DNA of 64,000 nucleotides from Actinomadura sp. DC4 (lineage in GTDB: Bacteria; Actinomycetota; Actinomycetes; Streptosporangiales; Streptosporangiaceae). The notes under the pieces are model-generated. The model was not told the origin of the DNA and searched no databases. It saw only the letters and a list, made by a program, of their open reading frames with translations. The stretch is from the NCBI RefSeq assembly GCF_030406325.1, contig NZ_JAUEQY010000015.1, positions 1 to 64,000 of the forward strand, in the 5' to 3' direction. The position numbers and the translations under genes are program-made. Positions 34,401-46,700 of this stretch are shown piece after piece (the stretch's first letter is position 1; each line of letters starts with the position of its first letter).

Positions 34401-37400
34401 CGCTGCACGTCCAGGTCCTGGTCGAGGCCCCCGGGGACGACGGCCGCCGCGAGGTGCGGGTCTACTCCGGCGCCGACGCCGGCGCGGCCGAGTGGACGAC
34501 GCACGCGACGGGCCTGCTCGTGCCGGCCGGGCCCGAGCCGACCCGCGAGGACACATGGCCGCCCGCCGGGGCCGAGCCGGTGTCCGTCGAGGACTTCTAC
34601 GAGCGCGCCGCCGCCGCGGGATACGACTACGGCCCGGCGTTCCGCGGCCTGCGCGCCGTCTGGCGGCAGGGCCGCGACCTGCTCGCCGAGGTGACGCTGC
34701 CGGAGGCCGCCGGTGACGCCGGCGGTTTCGGCGTCCATCCCGCCCTGCTCGACGCGGCGCTGCAGCCGATCCTGCTGACGGGGCCGCTGGAGACGGGCCG
34801 GCTGTCGCTGCCGTTCGCCTGGTCCGGCGTCGCGCTGCACGCGGCCGGCGCCACGGCGGCCCGCGTACGGATCTCCGCACTGGGCGAGCGGCCCGAGGAC
34901 GGCGTACGCATCGGCGTCATGGACGCGGCCGGGGCCCCGGTGCTGACCGCCGAGTCGGTCGTGCTGCGCCCGGCGAGCGCCGACCGGCTGCGGCGCATGC
35001 CCGACGGGCTCTTCACCGTGGACTGGACGCCGCTGCCCGAGCCGGCCGAGCTGCCGGCCGCGGAGGACTGGGTGGCTCTCGACGCCCTCGACGCCGACGC
35101 CGCCGTGCCGCCGGTCGCCACGGTCCGCGTGGACGGCGGGGAGGGACAGGACGCGGCCGGGCGCGCGCTCGGCGTGCTCCAGGACTGGCTGGCCGAGCCG
35201 CGGCTGAACGAGTCCCGGCTCGTGCTGGTGACGCGCGGCGCGGTCGCGACGGACGACCCCGACCTGGGCGGCGCCGCGGTGTGGGGGCTGGTCCGCAGCG
35301 CCCAGTCGGAGAACCCCGGCCGGTTCGTCCTGCTCGACGCGGAGAACGACGACGACGTGACCGAGGCCGTACGGCGGGCGCTCGCGGCCGGCGAGCCGCA
35401 GGCGGCGGTGCGCGACGGCCGGGTGCTCGTGCCCCGGATGACGCCGGCGCGCGAGCCCGCCGAGCTGTCGGGCCCGGCCGGTGAGAAGGCGTGGCGGCTC
35501 GCCGCCGGGGCGGACGCGACCCTCGACGGCGTGTCGGCGGTGCCGTGCCCCGAGGTGCTGGAGCCGCTGGCCCCGGGCACGATCCGGGTCGACGTACGGG
35601 CCGCCGGCGTGAACTTCCGCGACGTCCTGATCGGGCTCGGCATGTACCCCGACGAGGACGCGCAGCCGGGCAGCGAGGGCGCGGGCGTGGTGCTCGACGT
35701 CGCGGACGACGTGACCGGCCTGGCCCCCGGGGACCGGGTGTTCGGGTTGGTCGGCGGGGCGTTCGGCCCGATCGCGGTGGCCGACGCGCGTACCGTCGTC
35801 CCCGTCCCGGGCGGGTGGGACTTCCGGCAGGCCGCGGCGACGCCCGTCGCGTTCCTCACCGCCTGGTACGGCCTCGTGGACCTGGGCGGGCTGCGATCGG
35901 GGCAGCGCGTGCTCATCCACGCCGCCACCGGCGGCGTCGGGATGGCGGCGGTGCAGATCGCCCGCCACCTCGGCGCGGAGGTGTTCGCGACGGCCGGCCC
36001 CGCCAAGCACCCGGTCCTGGAGGAGATGGGGATCGACGAGGCGCACCGGGCGTCCTCCCGCGACGCGGGCTTCGAGGACGCCTTCCGGCGCGCCACCGGC
36101 GGCGACGGCGTCGACGTGGTGCTCAACAGCCTGGCCGGGGAGCTCACCGACGCCTCGCTGCGGCTGCTCGCACCCGGCGGCCGGTTCGTCGACATGGGCA
36201 AGACCGACGTCCGGGAGCCGGACGGCCACCCGGGAGTCTCCTACACCGCCTTCGACCTGCTGGCGCACGCCGGGCCGGAGCGCGTCGGCGCGATGCTCGC
36301 CGACGTCGTCGGCCTGTTCGCCGCCGGGACGCTGCGGCCGCTGCCGGCACGGGCGTGGCCGCTCGGCCGGGCCCGCGAGGTGTTCCGGTTGATGAGCCAG
36401 GCCCGGCACACGGGCAAGCTCGTCCTGGACGTGCCACCCGCCGTGGACCCGGACGGCACCGTGCTCATCACCGGCGGCACCGGCACGATCGGCTCGGCGG
36501 TGGCCGAGCACCTGGCGCGGACCCGGCAGGTCGCCCGGCTGGTCCTGGTCAGCCGGAGCGGCCCCGGCGCGCCCGGCGCGGCCGACCTGGTCACCCGGCT
36601 GGAGAAGCTGGGCGCCGAGGCGCGCGTCGTCGCGGCGGACGTCACCGACCCCGGCGCCGTACGGGCACTGGTCGCCGGCGTCGACCCGGCGCACCCGCTG
36701 ACCGGCGTCGTCCACACCGCCGGCGCGCTCGACGACGCGATGGTCCGGTCGCTGACGCCCGGCCACATCGCCCGAGTGTGGGCGGCCAAGGCCGGCGCGG
36801 CGCGGCACCTGCACGAGGCGACGGCGGACCTGCGGCTCGGCATGTTCGTCGTCTGCTCCTCCTTCGCCGCCACGCTGGGCACGCTCGCGCAGGCCAACTA
36901 CGCCGCCGCCAACGCCTACCTCGACGCCCTCGCCGCGCACCGGCGCGCCCGCGGGCTGGCGGGCGTGTCCATCGCCTGGGGCCTGTGGGCGGAGATCAGC
37001 GGGCTCACCGGGAAGCTGACCGAGGCCGACCTCGCGCGTTTCGCCCGCTTCGGGATCAGGCCGCTGCCCACGGACGACGGGGTCGCGCTCTTCGACGCCG
37101 CCCACCGCGACGGGCGTCCCGCGATGGTCGCGCTCGCGTTCGACGCGGGCGCCCTGGCCGGCCGCCCCGCCGAGGAGCTCCCCGCGCCGCTGCGCGCCCT
37201 CGCGGCGCCCGGCGCCCGGCCCGGCCGTCCCGCGGCGGCGTCGGCGGCCCCGCCGGACGAGGTGTCCGCGCGGCTGCGCGGCATGGCCCCGCCGGAACGG
37301 CGGAAGGCGCTGGTCACCCTCGTCCGCGCCAACGCGGCGACCGTGCTCGGACACGGCGACTCCGGTGCCGTCTCACCCGACGCGACGTTCAAGGCCCTCG

Positions 37401-37780
37401 GCTTCGACTCCCTCACCGCCGTCGAGCTGCGCAACCGGCTCGGCGCGGCGACGGGGCTGCGCCTGCCGGCCGCGGTCGTCTTCGACTACCCGCAGATCGC
37501 CCAGCTCGCCGACCACCTGCTCGAACAGCTCGCGCCGGACGACCCGGGCGCTCCGGCCGGCGACCCGACCGCCCCGGTGCTGGGCGACCTGACGCGACTG
37601 GAGCGCACGCTGACCGCGGCGGACGACCTGGACGTCGACGCGGTCACGGCACGCCTGGAGGCGCTGCTCACGCGGTGGAAGGCGAGCCGCGCGTCCGGCG
37701 ACGGCGAGGCGGCGGACCGGCTGCGCGCGGCCGACGCCGGCCAGATCCTCGACTTCATCGACAACGAATTGGGCGTGTGA
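31418..37780 (+). CDS. Polyketide synthase: module 2 (KS-AT-DH-ER-KR-ACP)
   Basis: 2120 residues, one fully reducing module. Docking helix 1-32; KS with Cys206 in the variant loop TACSASL; AT (561-905) Ser651 in GHSQGE with VDYASH, so methylmalonyl-CoA; DH (917-1190) His950 in [10 protein letters not shown] and Asp1112; ER (1357-1670) with NADPH motif [13 protein letters not shown] and GMYP near its start; KR (1677-1910) with GGTGTIG, an LDD motif (B-type) and Tyr1828; ACP Ser1998 in GFDSL. All catalytic residues I can check are present, so it should add a propionate unit and reduce to methylene. It begins 14 nt after the first PKS gene. A protein with this single module at this place corresponds to MonAII in monensin. 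Confidence 0.95.
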   Translation: MENEDRLVDYLKRVAAELHDTRRKLRQVEERSAEPIAIVGMACRYPGGVDSPEALWNLVAGGGEALTEFPADRGWDLDTLFHSDPDHHGTSYLRRGGFMRDADSFDAEFFGISPREALAMDPQQRVMLETSWEAFERAGIDPASLRGTRTGVYAGMSGEDYLSGLARIPEGFEGHATTGRSTSVISGRVAYTLGLEGPALTVDTACSASLVSVHLACQALRQDDCSLALAGGVLVLATPALFTEFSRQRGLAPDGRCKPFAADADGTVFAEGAGLLLLERLSDARRNGRRILAVIRGSAVNQDGASNGLTAPNDLAQEEVIRHALAGARLTPGDVDAIEAHGTGTRLGDPIEVQALLAAYGQDREPDHPLWLRSVKANIGHTVAAAGSAGLITMVMAMRKGLLPATANVEEPTPYADWDAGTVRLLTEDTPWPRTERPRRAAVSSFAISGTNAHLIVEEAPEEPESEAHGREPDVGVWTLSARGPRALRAQARRLTDFLADHDDVTPAEVGWSLATTRAAFEHRAVVVGDDPRDLPAGLAALAAGEPHPALVPGQAAGSDAVLVFPGQGAQWAGMGAALLESSPVFAARVEECERALAPYVDWSLTGVLHGAGAELSRVDVVQPALWAVMVGLAAVWAHHGVRPAAVVGHSQGEIAAACVAGALSLEDAAMIVAVRSKALRRLSGAGAMASVGADAEEVTRLLDGAEGAGIAAANGPRSTVISGEPGRVAAVVAAAQEHGLRARLIDVDYASHGPQVDTIADELTEALAGIAPTASDVAFYSTVTGGRIDTTTLDAAYWITNLRRPVRFADTVRALLDDGHRVFVEASPHPVLTVGMEETFEAADVTAVAVPTLRRDEGDLTRLARSLGEAFTAGLGVDWATWFPADPAPRTVDLPTYAFQRTRYWLADRAGTQAGAGSGHPLLPVSVARADGGRMLTGRLSAGGWISQHVVAGGTLLPAAALVEWVLRAADEAGCGGVEELTLREPVFLPASRALHVQVLVEAPGDDGRREVRVYSGADAGAAEWTTHATGLLVPAGPEPTREDTWPPAGAEPVSVEDFYERAAAAGYDYGPAFRGLRAVWRQGRDLLAEVTLPEAAGDAGGFGVHPALLDAALQPILLTGPLETGRLSLPFAWSGVALHAAGATAARVRISALGERPEDGVRIGVMDAAGAPVLTAESVVLRPASADRLRRMPDGLFTVDWTPLPEPAELPAAEDWVALDALDADAAVPPVATVRVDGGEGQDAAGRALGVLQDWLAEPRLNESRLVLVTRGAVATDDPDLGGAAVWGLVRSAQSENPGRFVLLDAENDDDVTEAVRRALAAGEPQAAVRDGRVLVPRMTPAREPAELSGPAGEKAWRLAAGADATLDGVSAVPCPEVLEPLAPGTIRVDVRAAGVNFRDVLIGLGMYPDEDAQPGSEGAGVVLDVADDVTGLAPGDRVFGLVGGAFGPIAVADARTVVPVPGGWDFRQAAATPVAFLTAWYGLVDLGGLRSGQRVLIHAATGGVGMAAVQIARHLGAEVFATAGPAKHPVLEEMGIDEAHRASSRDAGFEDAFRRATGGDGVDVVLNSLAGELTDASLRLLAPGGRFVDMGKTDVREPDGHPGVSYTAFDLLAHAGPERVGAMLADVVGLFAAGTLRPLPARAWPLGRAREVFRLMSQARHTGKLVLDVPPAVDPDGTVLITGGTGTIGSAVAEHLARTRQVARLVLVSRSGPGAPGAADLVTRLEKLGAEARVVAADVTDPGAVRALVAGVDPAHPLTGVVHTAGALDDAMVRSLTPGHIARVWAAKAGAARHLHEATADLRLGMFVVCSSFAATLGTLAQANYAAANAYLDALAAHRRARGLAGVSIAWGLWAEISGLTGKLTEADLARFARFGIRPLPTDDGVALFDAAHRDGRPAMVALAFDAGALAGRPAEELPAPLRALAAPGARPGRPAAASAAPPDEVSARLRGMAPPERRKALVTLVRANAATVLGHGDSGAVSPDATFKALGFDSLTAVELRNRLGAATGLRLPAAVVFDYPQIAQLADHLLEQLAPDDPGAPAGDPTAPVLGDLTRLERTLTAADDLDVDAVTARLEALLTRWKASRASGDGEAADRLRAADAGQILDFIDNELGV

Positions 37781-37786
37781 TCGCGG

Positions 37787-40700
37787 ATGGTCAGCGAGGA
37801 GAAGCTGGTCGACTACCTGCGGCGGGTCACCACCGACCTGCACGACACGCGACGCCGGCTGCGTGAGGCGGAGGAACGCGACGCCGAGCCGGTGGCCGTG
37901 GTCGGGGCCGCGTGCCGGTTCCCCGGCGGGGTCGGATCCCCAGAGGACCTGTGGGAACTGGTCGTCTCCGGGGGCGACGTCATGGGCGCCTTCCCGGCCG
38001 ACCGCGGCTGGGACCTGGACGGCCTGTTCCACCCGGACTCCGGACGGCCGGGCACGAGTCTCGCCCGCGAGGGCGGTTTCATCGACGGCGCCGGCCTGTT
38101 CGACCCGGAGTTCTTCGGGGTCAGCCACCGCGAGGCGCTCACGCTCGACCCCCAGCAGCGCCTGCTGCTGGAGGTGTCGTGGGAGCTGCTGGAACGCTCC
38201 GGCATCGACCCGGCCACCCTGAAGGGCAGCCGTACCGGCGTCTACGCCGGCACCGCGCTCCCCGGTTTCGGCGCCCCGGCCGACCCGGAGGCCGAGGGCT
38301 ACCTGATCACCGGCAACGCGCCGAGCGTCCTGTCCGGCCGCGTCGCGTACACGCTCGGCCTGGAGGGGCCGGCGGTGACGATCGACACCGCGTGCTCGTC
38401 CTCGCTGGTCGCCGTCCACCTGGCGAGTCACGCGCTGCGGCGGGGCGAGTGCACGCTCGCGCTGGCGGGCGGCGTCACCGTGATGTCCAGCCCGGACGTG
38501 TTCACCGAGTTCTCCCGGCAGCGCGGGCTCGCGCCCGACGGCCGGTGCAAGCCGTTCTCGGAGGCGGCCGACGGCACCGGCTTTTCCGAGGGCGTCGGGC
38601 TGGTGCTGCTCGAACGCCTGTCCGACGCGCGCCGCAACGGGCACGAGGTGCTCGCGGTGATCCGCGGCTCGGCGGTCAACCAGGACGGGGCCAGCAACGG
38701 GCTGACCGCGCCGAACGGCCCCTCCCAGCAGCGGGTGATCCGGCAGGCGCTGGAGTCGGCGCGGCTGTCGGCGGCCGACGTGGACGCGGTCGAGGCCCAC
38801 GGGACCGGCACCCGGCTGGGCGACCCGATCGAGGCGCGCGCCCTGCTCACCACGTACGGGCGGGAGCGTGAGGACGGCCGTCCGCTGCTGCTCGGCGCCG
38901 TCAAGTCCAACCTCGGGCACACCCAGGGCGCGGCGGGCGTCGCCGGCCTGCTGAAGATGATCATGGCGCTGCGGAACGAGCGGCTGCCCGCCACCCTCCA
39001 CGCCGACCGGCCGACCCCGGACGTGGACTGGGACACCGGCGCGGTCGAGCTGCTCACCGAGGCCGTACCGTGGCCGCGCGGGACCCGTACGCGCCGCGCC
39101 GGGGTGTCGTCGTTCGGCATCTCGGGCACCAACGCCCATCTGATCGTCGAGGAGCCGCCCGCTCCGGAGCCCGCCGCCGGACCCGCCCCGGAGCCGGAGA
39201 TCGTGGCCTGGCCGCTGTCGGCGCGCGCCCCCGAGGCGCTGACGGCGCAGGCGGAGGCGCTCGCCGGCCACGTGGCCGCGCGGCCCGAGACCGCCGTCGC
39301 CGACCTGGCCTGGTCCCTCGCCCGGACCCGTACGCCCTTCGAGCACCGCGCGGTGATCATCGGCGGGGACCGCGAGGAGCTGGGCGCCGGGCTGACCGCG
39401 CTCGCCGGGGGACGGGACCGCCACCCGGGCCTGACCCGCGGAGCGGGACCCGTACGCGACGGCGACACCGCGTTCCTGTTCACCGGCCAGGGCAGCCAGC
39501 GGCCCGGCATGGGCGGGGAGCTGTACCGCGCGTTCCCGGCGTTCGCCGCCGCGTTCGACGACGTCGGCGCGCACCTGGACCCGCTGCTGGGCCGCTCGCT
39601 CCGCGACCTCGTCTTCGCCCCGGACGGCGACGAGCTGGACCGTACGGAGGCGACCCAGGCCGCGCTCTTCGCGCTGGAGGTCGCACTGTTCCGGCTGGCC
39701 GAGTCGTTCGGGGTCGTCCCGGACTACCTGACCGGCCACTCGGTGGGCGAGATCGCCGCCGCGCACGTCGCCGGCGTGCTGTCGCTGCCGGACGCCTGCA
39801 CTCTGGTCGCCGCGCGCGGCCGCCTGATGCAGGCCCTGCCTGCGGGCGGCGCGATGATCGCCGTCCAGGCCGCCGAGGACGACGTCCTCCCCCTGCTCGC
39901 CGGGCGCGAGGACCGCGTGTCGCTCGCCGCCGTCAACGGCCCGGCGGCGGTGGTCCTGTCCGGCGAGGAGGACGACGTCGAGGCGATCGCCGGCCGGCTG
40001 CGGGACGCGGGGTGCAAGACCAAGCGGCTGCGGGTCAGCCACGCGTTCCACTCGCCGCGCCTCGACCCGATGCTGGAGGACTTCCGCGAGGTCGCACGCG
40101 GCCTGACCTACGACGCCCCGCGCGTTCCGGTGATCTCGAACCTCACGGGCGAGATCGCCGGGGCGGCGCGGCTCGCCGACCCCGAATACTGGGTCCGGCA
40201 CGTCCGCGAACCCGTGCGGTTCGCCGACGGCCTGCGGACCCTGCGTGCCGAAGGCGTGGTCCGCCACCTGGAGCTCGGCCCGGCCCCGGTGCTCACCGCG
40301 ATGGCCGAGGAGTGCCTCGCCGGCGAGGGGCCCGGCGTGTACGCCGCGGTCCTGCGCAAGGACCGGCCCGAGGCGCGTACGTTCCTCACGGCCCTGGCCG
40401 GCATCTACGCGGACGGCGCCGCGGTCGACTTCGCGGCGGCGCTGCCGGCCGGCGCACGGGCGGTCCCGCTGCCGACGTACCGCTTCCAGCGCCGGCGCTA
40501 CTGGCGCCCGGCCCCGGACGCGGCCGTGGCGGACGCCGCCGGCGTACGCGCGGCGGAGCACCCGCTGCTGCGGACCGTGGTCGAGCCGGCCACCGGGGAG
40601 CTGCTCCTCACCGGCCGCCTGTCCACGCGTACGCACGGGTGGCTGGCGGACCACGACATCGCCGGCTCGACGCCGCTGCCCGCCACCGCGCTCCTCGAAC

Positions 40701-43700
40701 TCGCGCTGGCCGCGGCGAGCCGGGCCGGCTGCGACCTGGTCGAGGACCTGACGCTGGAGGCCCCGCTCCTGCTGCCGTCCGCGGGAGCGGCCGACGTGCA
40801 GGTCTCGGTGTCGGCCCCCGACGACGCCGGACGCCGTACGGTCGTCGTCTACTCGCGCCCCGGCGACGCGACGGCCTGGGCGCGGCACGCGACCGGGACA
40901 CTCGGCGTGGACGCCGGCACCGCGCCGCCCGCGGGGCCTGCGGCCTGGCCGCCGCCCGGGGCGGCCGAGATCGACGTCGACGCGCTCTACGCCGGTCTCG
41001 CCGGGCAGGGCTACCGGTACGGCCCGTCGTTCCGCGGCGTCCAGGCCGCCTGGCGCCTCGGCGACGAGCTGTTCGCGGACGTCCGGCTCACCCCCGACCG
41101 GCAGGGCGAGGCGCGGGAGTACGCCGTGCACCCGGCGCTGCTCGACAGCGCCCTGCACACGATCGACGAGCTCTACACCGAGGACGGCACGACCGTACGC
41201 CTGCCGGTGTCGTTCTCCGGCGTGCGCGTGCACACGCCCGGCCTGGCCCGGCTGCGCGTCCAGATCACCCCGGACGGCGCGGACGCGTTCACGCTGACCC
41301 TGACCGGCGCCGACGGCGCCCCGGCCCTCGGCGTCGAGGGTCTCGGCCTCCGCGCGGTCTCGGCCGGCCGCTGGCGTGCGGCCCACACGGTCGCCGACGA
41401 CTCCCTGTACCGCCTGGACTGGCAGCCGCCGGCCGCGTCGCCCGCGGCGCCGCCCGCACGCGTGGCGGTCGCCGGGCCGGACGACCTCGGGCTGGGGACC
41501 GCGTACCCGGACCTCGCCGCGCTGCGGGCGTCGGCCGGCGAACCGGCCCCCGACCTGGTCGTCCTGCCCTGCCCGGAGGGCACGGACGGCGACGACGTGC
41601 CCGCACGGGTCCGCGCCGTCACCGGGGAGGTGCTCACCGCCCTCCAGGACTGGCTGACCGGCGAACCCCTCACGGACGGCCCTCTCGTCGTCGTGACGAG
41701 GGACGCCCTCACCGACCCGGCGAGCGCGGCCGTGCAGGGCCTGGTCCGCGCGGCGCAGGCCGAACACCCCGGCCGGGTCGCGCTCCTCGACCTGGACGCC
41801 GAGGCCACGCCCGGCGCCGTACGGGACGCCCTCGCCGCGGGCGAGCCGCAGGCGGCGGTACGCGCCGGGGCCGTCGTCGTCCCGCGCCTGGTACGGGCAC
41901 GGGCGGCCGACGACGCCGGGCGCCGGCTCGACCCCGACGGCACCGTCCTCATCACCGGCGGCACGGGCGCGCTCGGCCGCGCGGTCGCCCGGCACCTCGC
42001 GACCGCGCACGGCGTGCGGCACCTGCTGCTCGTGGGCCGCAGCGGCGGCACCGCCGAGGAGTTCGCCGGCCTCGACGCCGACGTACGGGTCGCCGCGTGC
42101 GACGCCTCCGACCCGGAGGCGCTGTCCGCCCTGCTCGCCTCGGTCCCCGCCGGCCACCCGCTGACCGCCGTCGTGCACGCCGCCGGGGTCGTCGACGACG
42201 GCGTCGTCACCTCGCTGACGCCCGAGCGGCTCGACGCCGTCCTCGCCCCCAAGGTGGACGGCGCCTGGAACCTGCACCACCTGACCCGGGACCGCGACCT
42301 CGCGGCGTTCGTGCTGTTCTCCTCGGCCGCCGCCGTCCTCGGCAACGCCGGCCAGGGCAACTACGCCGCGGCGAACGCCTCCCTCGACGCCCTGGCCCGG
42401 CACCGCCACGCCGAGGGGCTGCCGGCGACGTCGCTCGCGTGGGGTCCCTGGGCGGGCGGAGGCATGGCCGGCGACCTCGGCCGGACCGACGCGGACCGCG
42501 TCGGCCGTACGGGCGTCCTGCCCCTCACCCCGGACCAGGCGCTCGCGCTGCTCGACACGGCGCTCGCGTCGGGCGAGCCCGCCCTGGTGCCGATCCGGCT
42601 CGACCGCACCGCGCCGGACGCGTCCTCGCCGGTGCTGCGCGGCCTGGTGCGCGGGCGCGGGCCGGCCGGGGCGGCGTCCGCCGCGCCGGGGTCCTGGGCC
42701 GAGCGCGTCGCGGCCCTGCCCGAGCCCGAGCGTGAGCCGGTCATCCGCGCGGCCGTACGCGACCAGGTCGCCGGCGTGTTGGCGCACCCGGACCCGGAGG
42801 CCCTCGACCTCACCCGGCCGTTCCAGGACCTCGGCTTCGACTCCCTCACCGCGCTGGAGCTGCGCAACGGGCTCGCCACGGCCACCGGCGTCGCGCTCCC
42901 CAGCACCGTCGTCTTCGACCACCCGACGCCCGAGGCCGTCGTCCGCCATCTGCGTACGGCGCTGGTCGGCGGGCCGTCGCCCGCGCGGGCCCGGACCGCC
43001 GCGGAGACGGCCGCCGGCGACCCGATCGTCATCGTCGGCATGGCCTGCCGCTACCCGGGCGGCGTGGACTCGCCGGAGGACCTGTGGGACCTGGTGTCCC
43101 GGGGCACGGACGCGGTCGGGGACTTCCCCGCGAACCGCGGCTGGGACCTCGCGGGCCTCTACGATCCGGACCCGGACCGCCCGGGCCACAGCTACACGAG
43201 CGAGGGCGGGTTCCTCTACGACGCGGACCTGTTCGACCCGGCGTTCTTCGGGATCAGCCCGCGTGAGGCCGTGGCGATGGATCCGCAGCAGCGGCTGCTG
43301 CTGGAGACCGCCTGGCAGGCGTTCGAACGCGCGGGCATCGACCCGGCGACGCTGCGCGGCAGCGACACCGGCGTGATCACCGGTGTCATGTACGACGACT
43401 ACGGAAGCCGCTTCCTCGGCCGGATCCCGGCCGAGGTCGAAGGCCGGCTCATGCCCGGCAGCCTGCCGAGCGTCGTGTCGGGCCGGCTGGCGTACACGTT
43501 CGGCCTGGAGGGGCCGGCGGTGACGGTGGACACGGCGTGTTCGTCGTCGCTGGTGGCGATGCATCTGGCGGCGCAGTCGCTGCGGCAGGGGGAGTGCTCC
43601 CTGGCGCTGGCGGGCGGGGTGACCGTGATGGCCACGCCCAACACGTTCGTGGAGTTCTCGCGGCAGCGGGGGCTCTCGGCGGACGGCCGGTGCAAGGCGT

Positions 43701-46700
43701 TCTCGGCGGCGGCGGACGGTACGGGCTGGGCCGAGGGTGTGGGCCTGGTCGTGCTGGAGCGGCTGTCGGACGCGGAGCGCAACGGGCACCGGATCCTCGC
43801 GATCCTGCGTGGATCGGCGATCAACCAGGACGGCGCCAGCAACGGCCTGACCGCGCCGAACGGGCCGTCGCAGGAGCGGGTGATCCGCGCCGCGCTGGCC
43901 GGCGCTGGGGTGTCCCCGGGCGAGGTGGACGCCGTCGAGGCGCACGGGACCGGCACGACCCTGGGCGACCCGGTCGAGGCGCAGGCGCTGCTCGCCACCT
44001 ACGGAACGGACCGCGCCGGGGACCGGCCGCTGTGGCTGGGGACGGTGAAGTCCAACATCGGGCACACGCAGGCGGCGGCGGGTGTGGCGGGTGTGATCAA
44101 GATGGTGATGGCGCTGCGGCACGGGGTGCTGCCCGCGACGTTGCACGTGGACGAGCCGTCGCCGCATGTTGACTGGACGGCGGGTGAGGTGCGGCTGCTG
44201 ACCGAGGCGGTGGACTGGCCGGAGAACGGCCGCCCCCGCCGCGCGGGAGTCTCCTCGTTCGGCTTCTCCGGCACCAACGCCCACCTGATCCTCGAACAGC
44301 CCCCCGAGCCGGAGGACACGCCCGGCCCGGCCGAGGGCACCGCGCCGTGGGTGGTCTCGGCGCGGAGCGAGGAGGCGTTGCGGGCCCTGTCCGGGCGGCT
44401 GGCCGCGTTCGTGACCGCGCACCCGGACCTGACATCGGCCCAGGTGGGCTGGTCGCTGGTCAGGTCGCGCGCGACGTTCGAGCATCGCGCCGTTGTGGTC
44501 GGGGACGACCGGGCGGCGGCGCTGGCGGCGCTCGCGGAGGACGAGGTCCATCCGGACGTCGTGACGGGACGGGCGCGTACGGGCGGGGCCGGTCCCGTGC
44601 TCGTCTTCCCGGGCCAGGGCTCGCAGTGGGTGGGCATGGGCGCGCGGCTCCTGGACGAGTCGCCGGTGTTCGCGGCGCGCGTCGCCGAGTGCGAGGAGGC
44701 GCTGGCGCCGTACGTCGACTGGTCCCTGAACGAGGTGCTGCGCGGCGGTGACCTGGGGCGCGTCGACGTCGTCCAGCCGGCCCTCTGGGCGGTGATGGTG
44801 TCGCTCGCCGCCGTGTGGGCCGAGCACGGGGTCGCGCCCTCCGCGGTCGTGGGCCACAGCCAGGGAGAGATCGCCGCCGCCTGCGTGGCCGGAGCGCTGT
44901 CGCTCGCGGACGGCGCCCGCGTCGTGGCGGTCCGCGCCCGCGCGCTGCGGCGTCTGGCGGGCTCGGGCGCGATGGCCTCGCTCGGAGTCGGAGCCGAGGA
45001 GGCCGCCGAACTGATCGACGGGACCGAGGGCGTCGTGGTGGCGGCGGTCAACGGGCCGGTCTCGACGGTGATCTCCGGCCCGCCCGAGCCGGTGGCGGCC
45101 GTGGTGGCCGCCGCGGAGGAGCGGGGTCACCGCGCGCGGCTGATCGAGGTGGACTACGCCTCGCACGGCCCGCAGGTGGACGAGATCGCCGGCGAGCTGG
45201 CCGAGGCGCTGGCCGGGGTCGGCCCGGTCACGGGCGGAGTGGCGTTCTACTCCACCGTCACCGGCGGGCGAGCCGACCCGGCGAGCCTGGACGCGGCCTA
45301 CTGGGTGCGGAACCTGCGTCAGCCGGTCCGTTTCGCCGACACCGTCGCGGCGCTGCTGGCCGACGGGCACCGCGCCTTCATCGAGGCCAGCCCGCACCCG
45401 GTGCTGACCCCGGGGATCGAGGCGTCCGCCGACCAGGCGGAGGTCCAGGCCGTCGCCCTGCCCACGCTCCGCCGTGACCAGGACGGCGCCGATCAGGTCG
45501 CCCGCGCGCTCGCCCAGGCGTTCACGCTCGGGGTCGAGGTCGACTGGACCCGCTCCTACGACCCCGCCCCGCGCGTCGTCGACCTGCCGACCTACGCCTT
45601 CCAGCGCGAGCGCTACTGGCTGGCCATGGAGGACACGGCGGTACGGGTCGCCGACCTCGGGCTCACGTCGACCGGTCACCCGGTGATCGAGGCCGTCGTG
45701 GAGCCCGCCGACGGCGACGGCCGCGTCCTCACCGGGCGCGTGTCGCGGCAGCGGATCCCCTGGCTCACCGACCACACGGTCGCGGGCACCGTGCTCGTCC
45801 CCGGCGCGGCCCAGCTGGAATGGGCCCTGCGCGCCGCCGACGAGACCGGCTGCACCGGCGTCGAGGAGCTCGTCCTCCACGCCCCCCTGGTCGTGCCCGC
45901 GCCGGGCGGCCTGGACGTCCAGGTCACCGTCGGTGCCGCGGGAGACGACGGCCGCCGCGAGGTGGGCGTGTACTCCCGCGTCGACCAGGACACCGCGTGG
46001 GCCTGCCACGCGACCGGCGTGCTCGGCACGGAGCCGGCCGCCGCGAGCGCGCCGCCGGAGGGCGTCTGGCCGCCGGCCGGGGCCGAGCCGGTCGACACCA
46101 CGGGCTTCTACCGCGACACCGAGGACGTCGGCTACGGCTACGGCCCCGCCTTCCAGGGCGTGCGGGCCGTGTGGCGGCACGGCGCCGACGTGCTCGCCGA
46201 GCTCGAACTGCCCGGCGTCGTGGAGGACCGGGACGGCTTCGGCGTCCACCCCGCGCTCCTGGACGCCGCGCTGCACCCGCTCCTCCTGATCGGGGACTTC
46301 AGGGACGGGCGGGTCTGGCTCCCCTTCACCTGGAGCGGGGTGACGCTGCACGCCGCGGGCGCCACGTCGGTCCGCGTCCGCCTGTCGCCGCTGGGCGAGG
46401 GGCTCGACCAGGGCGTACGGCTCAGCGTCACCGACACGGCCGGCGCCCCTGTACTCGACGTGGCCTCGGTCGTCCTCCGGCAGGCCGGCGACCGGCGGCT
46501 CCGGGCGGCCGGAGCGGGCGGCACCGGCGACGTCTTCGCCGTCGAGTGGGTGCCGGTCCCGGCCGACTCGGCACCGCAGGAGTACGAGGTCGCCGAGGTG
46601 GACTCGGCGGAGGAGGCCCTGGCCCGGGTGAAGGACGCGGTCGCCGACGGCCGGCGGCTCGCGGTCGTCACGCGCGGCGCGGTGGGGGAGGACCCGGATC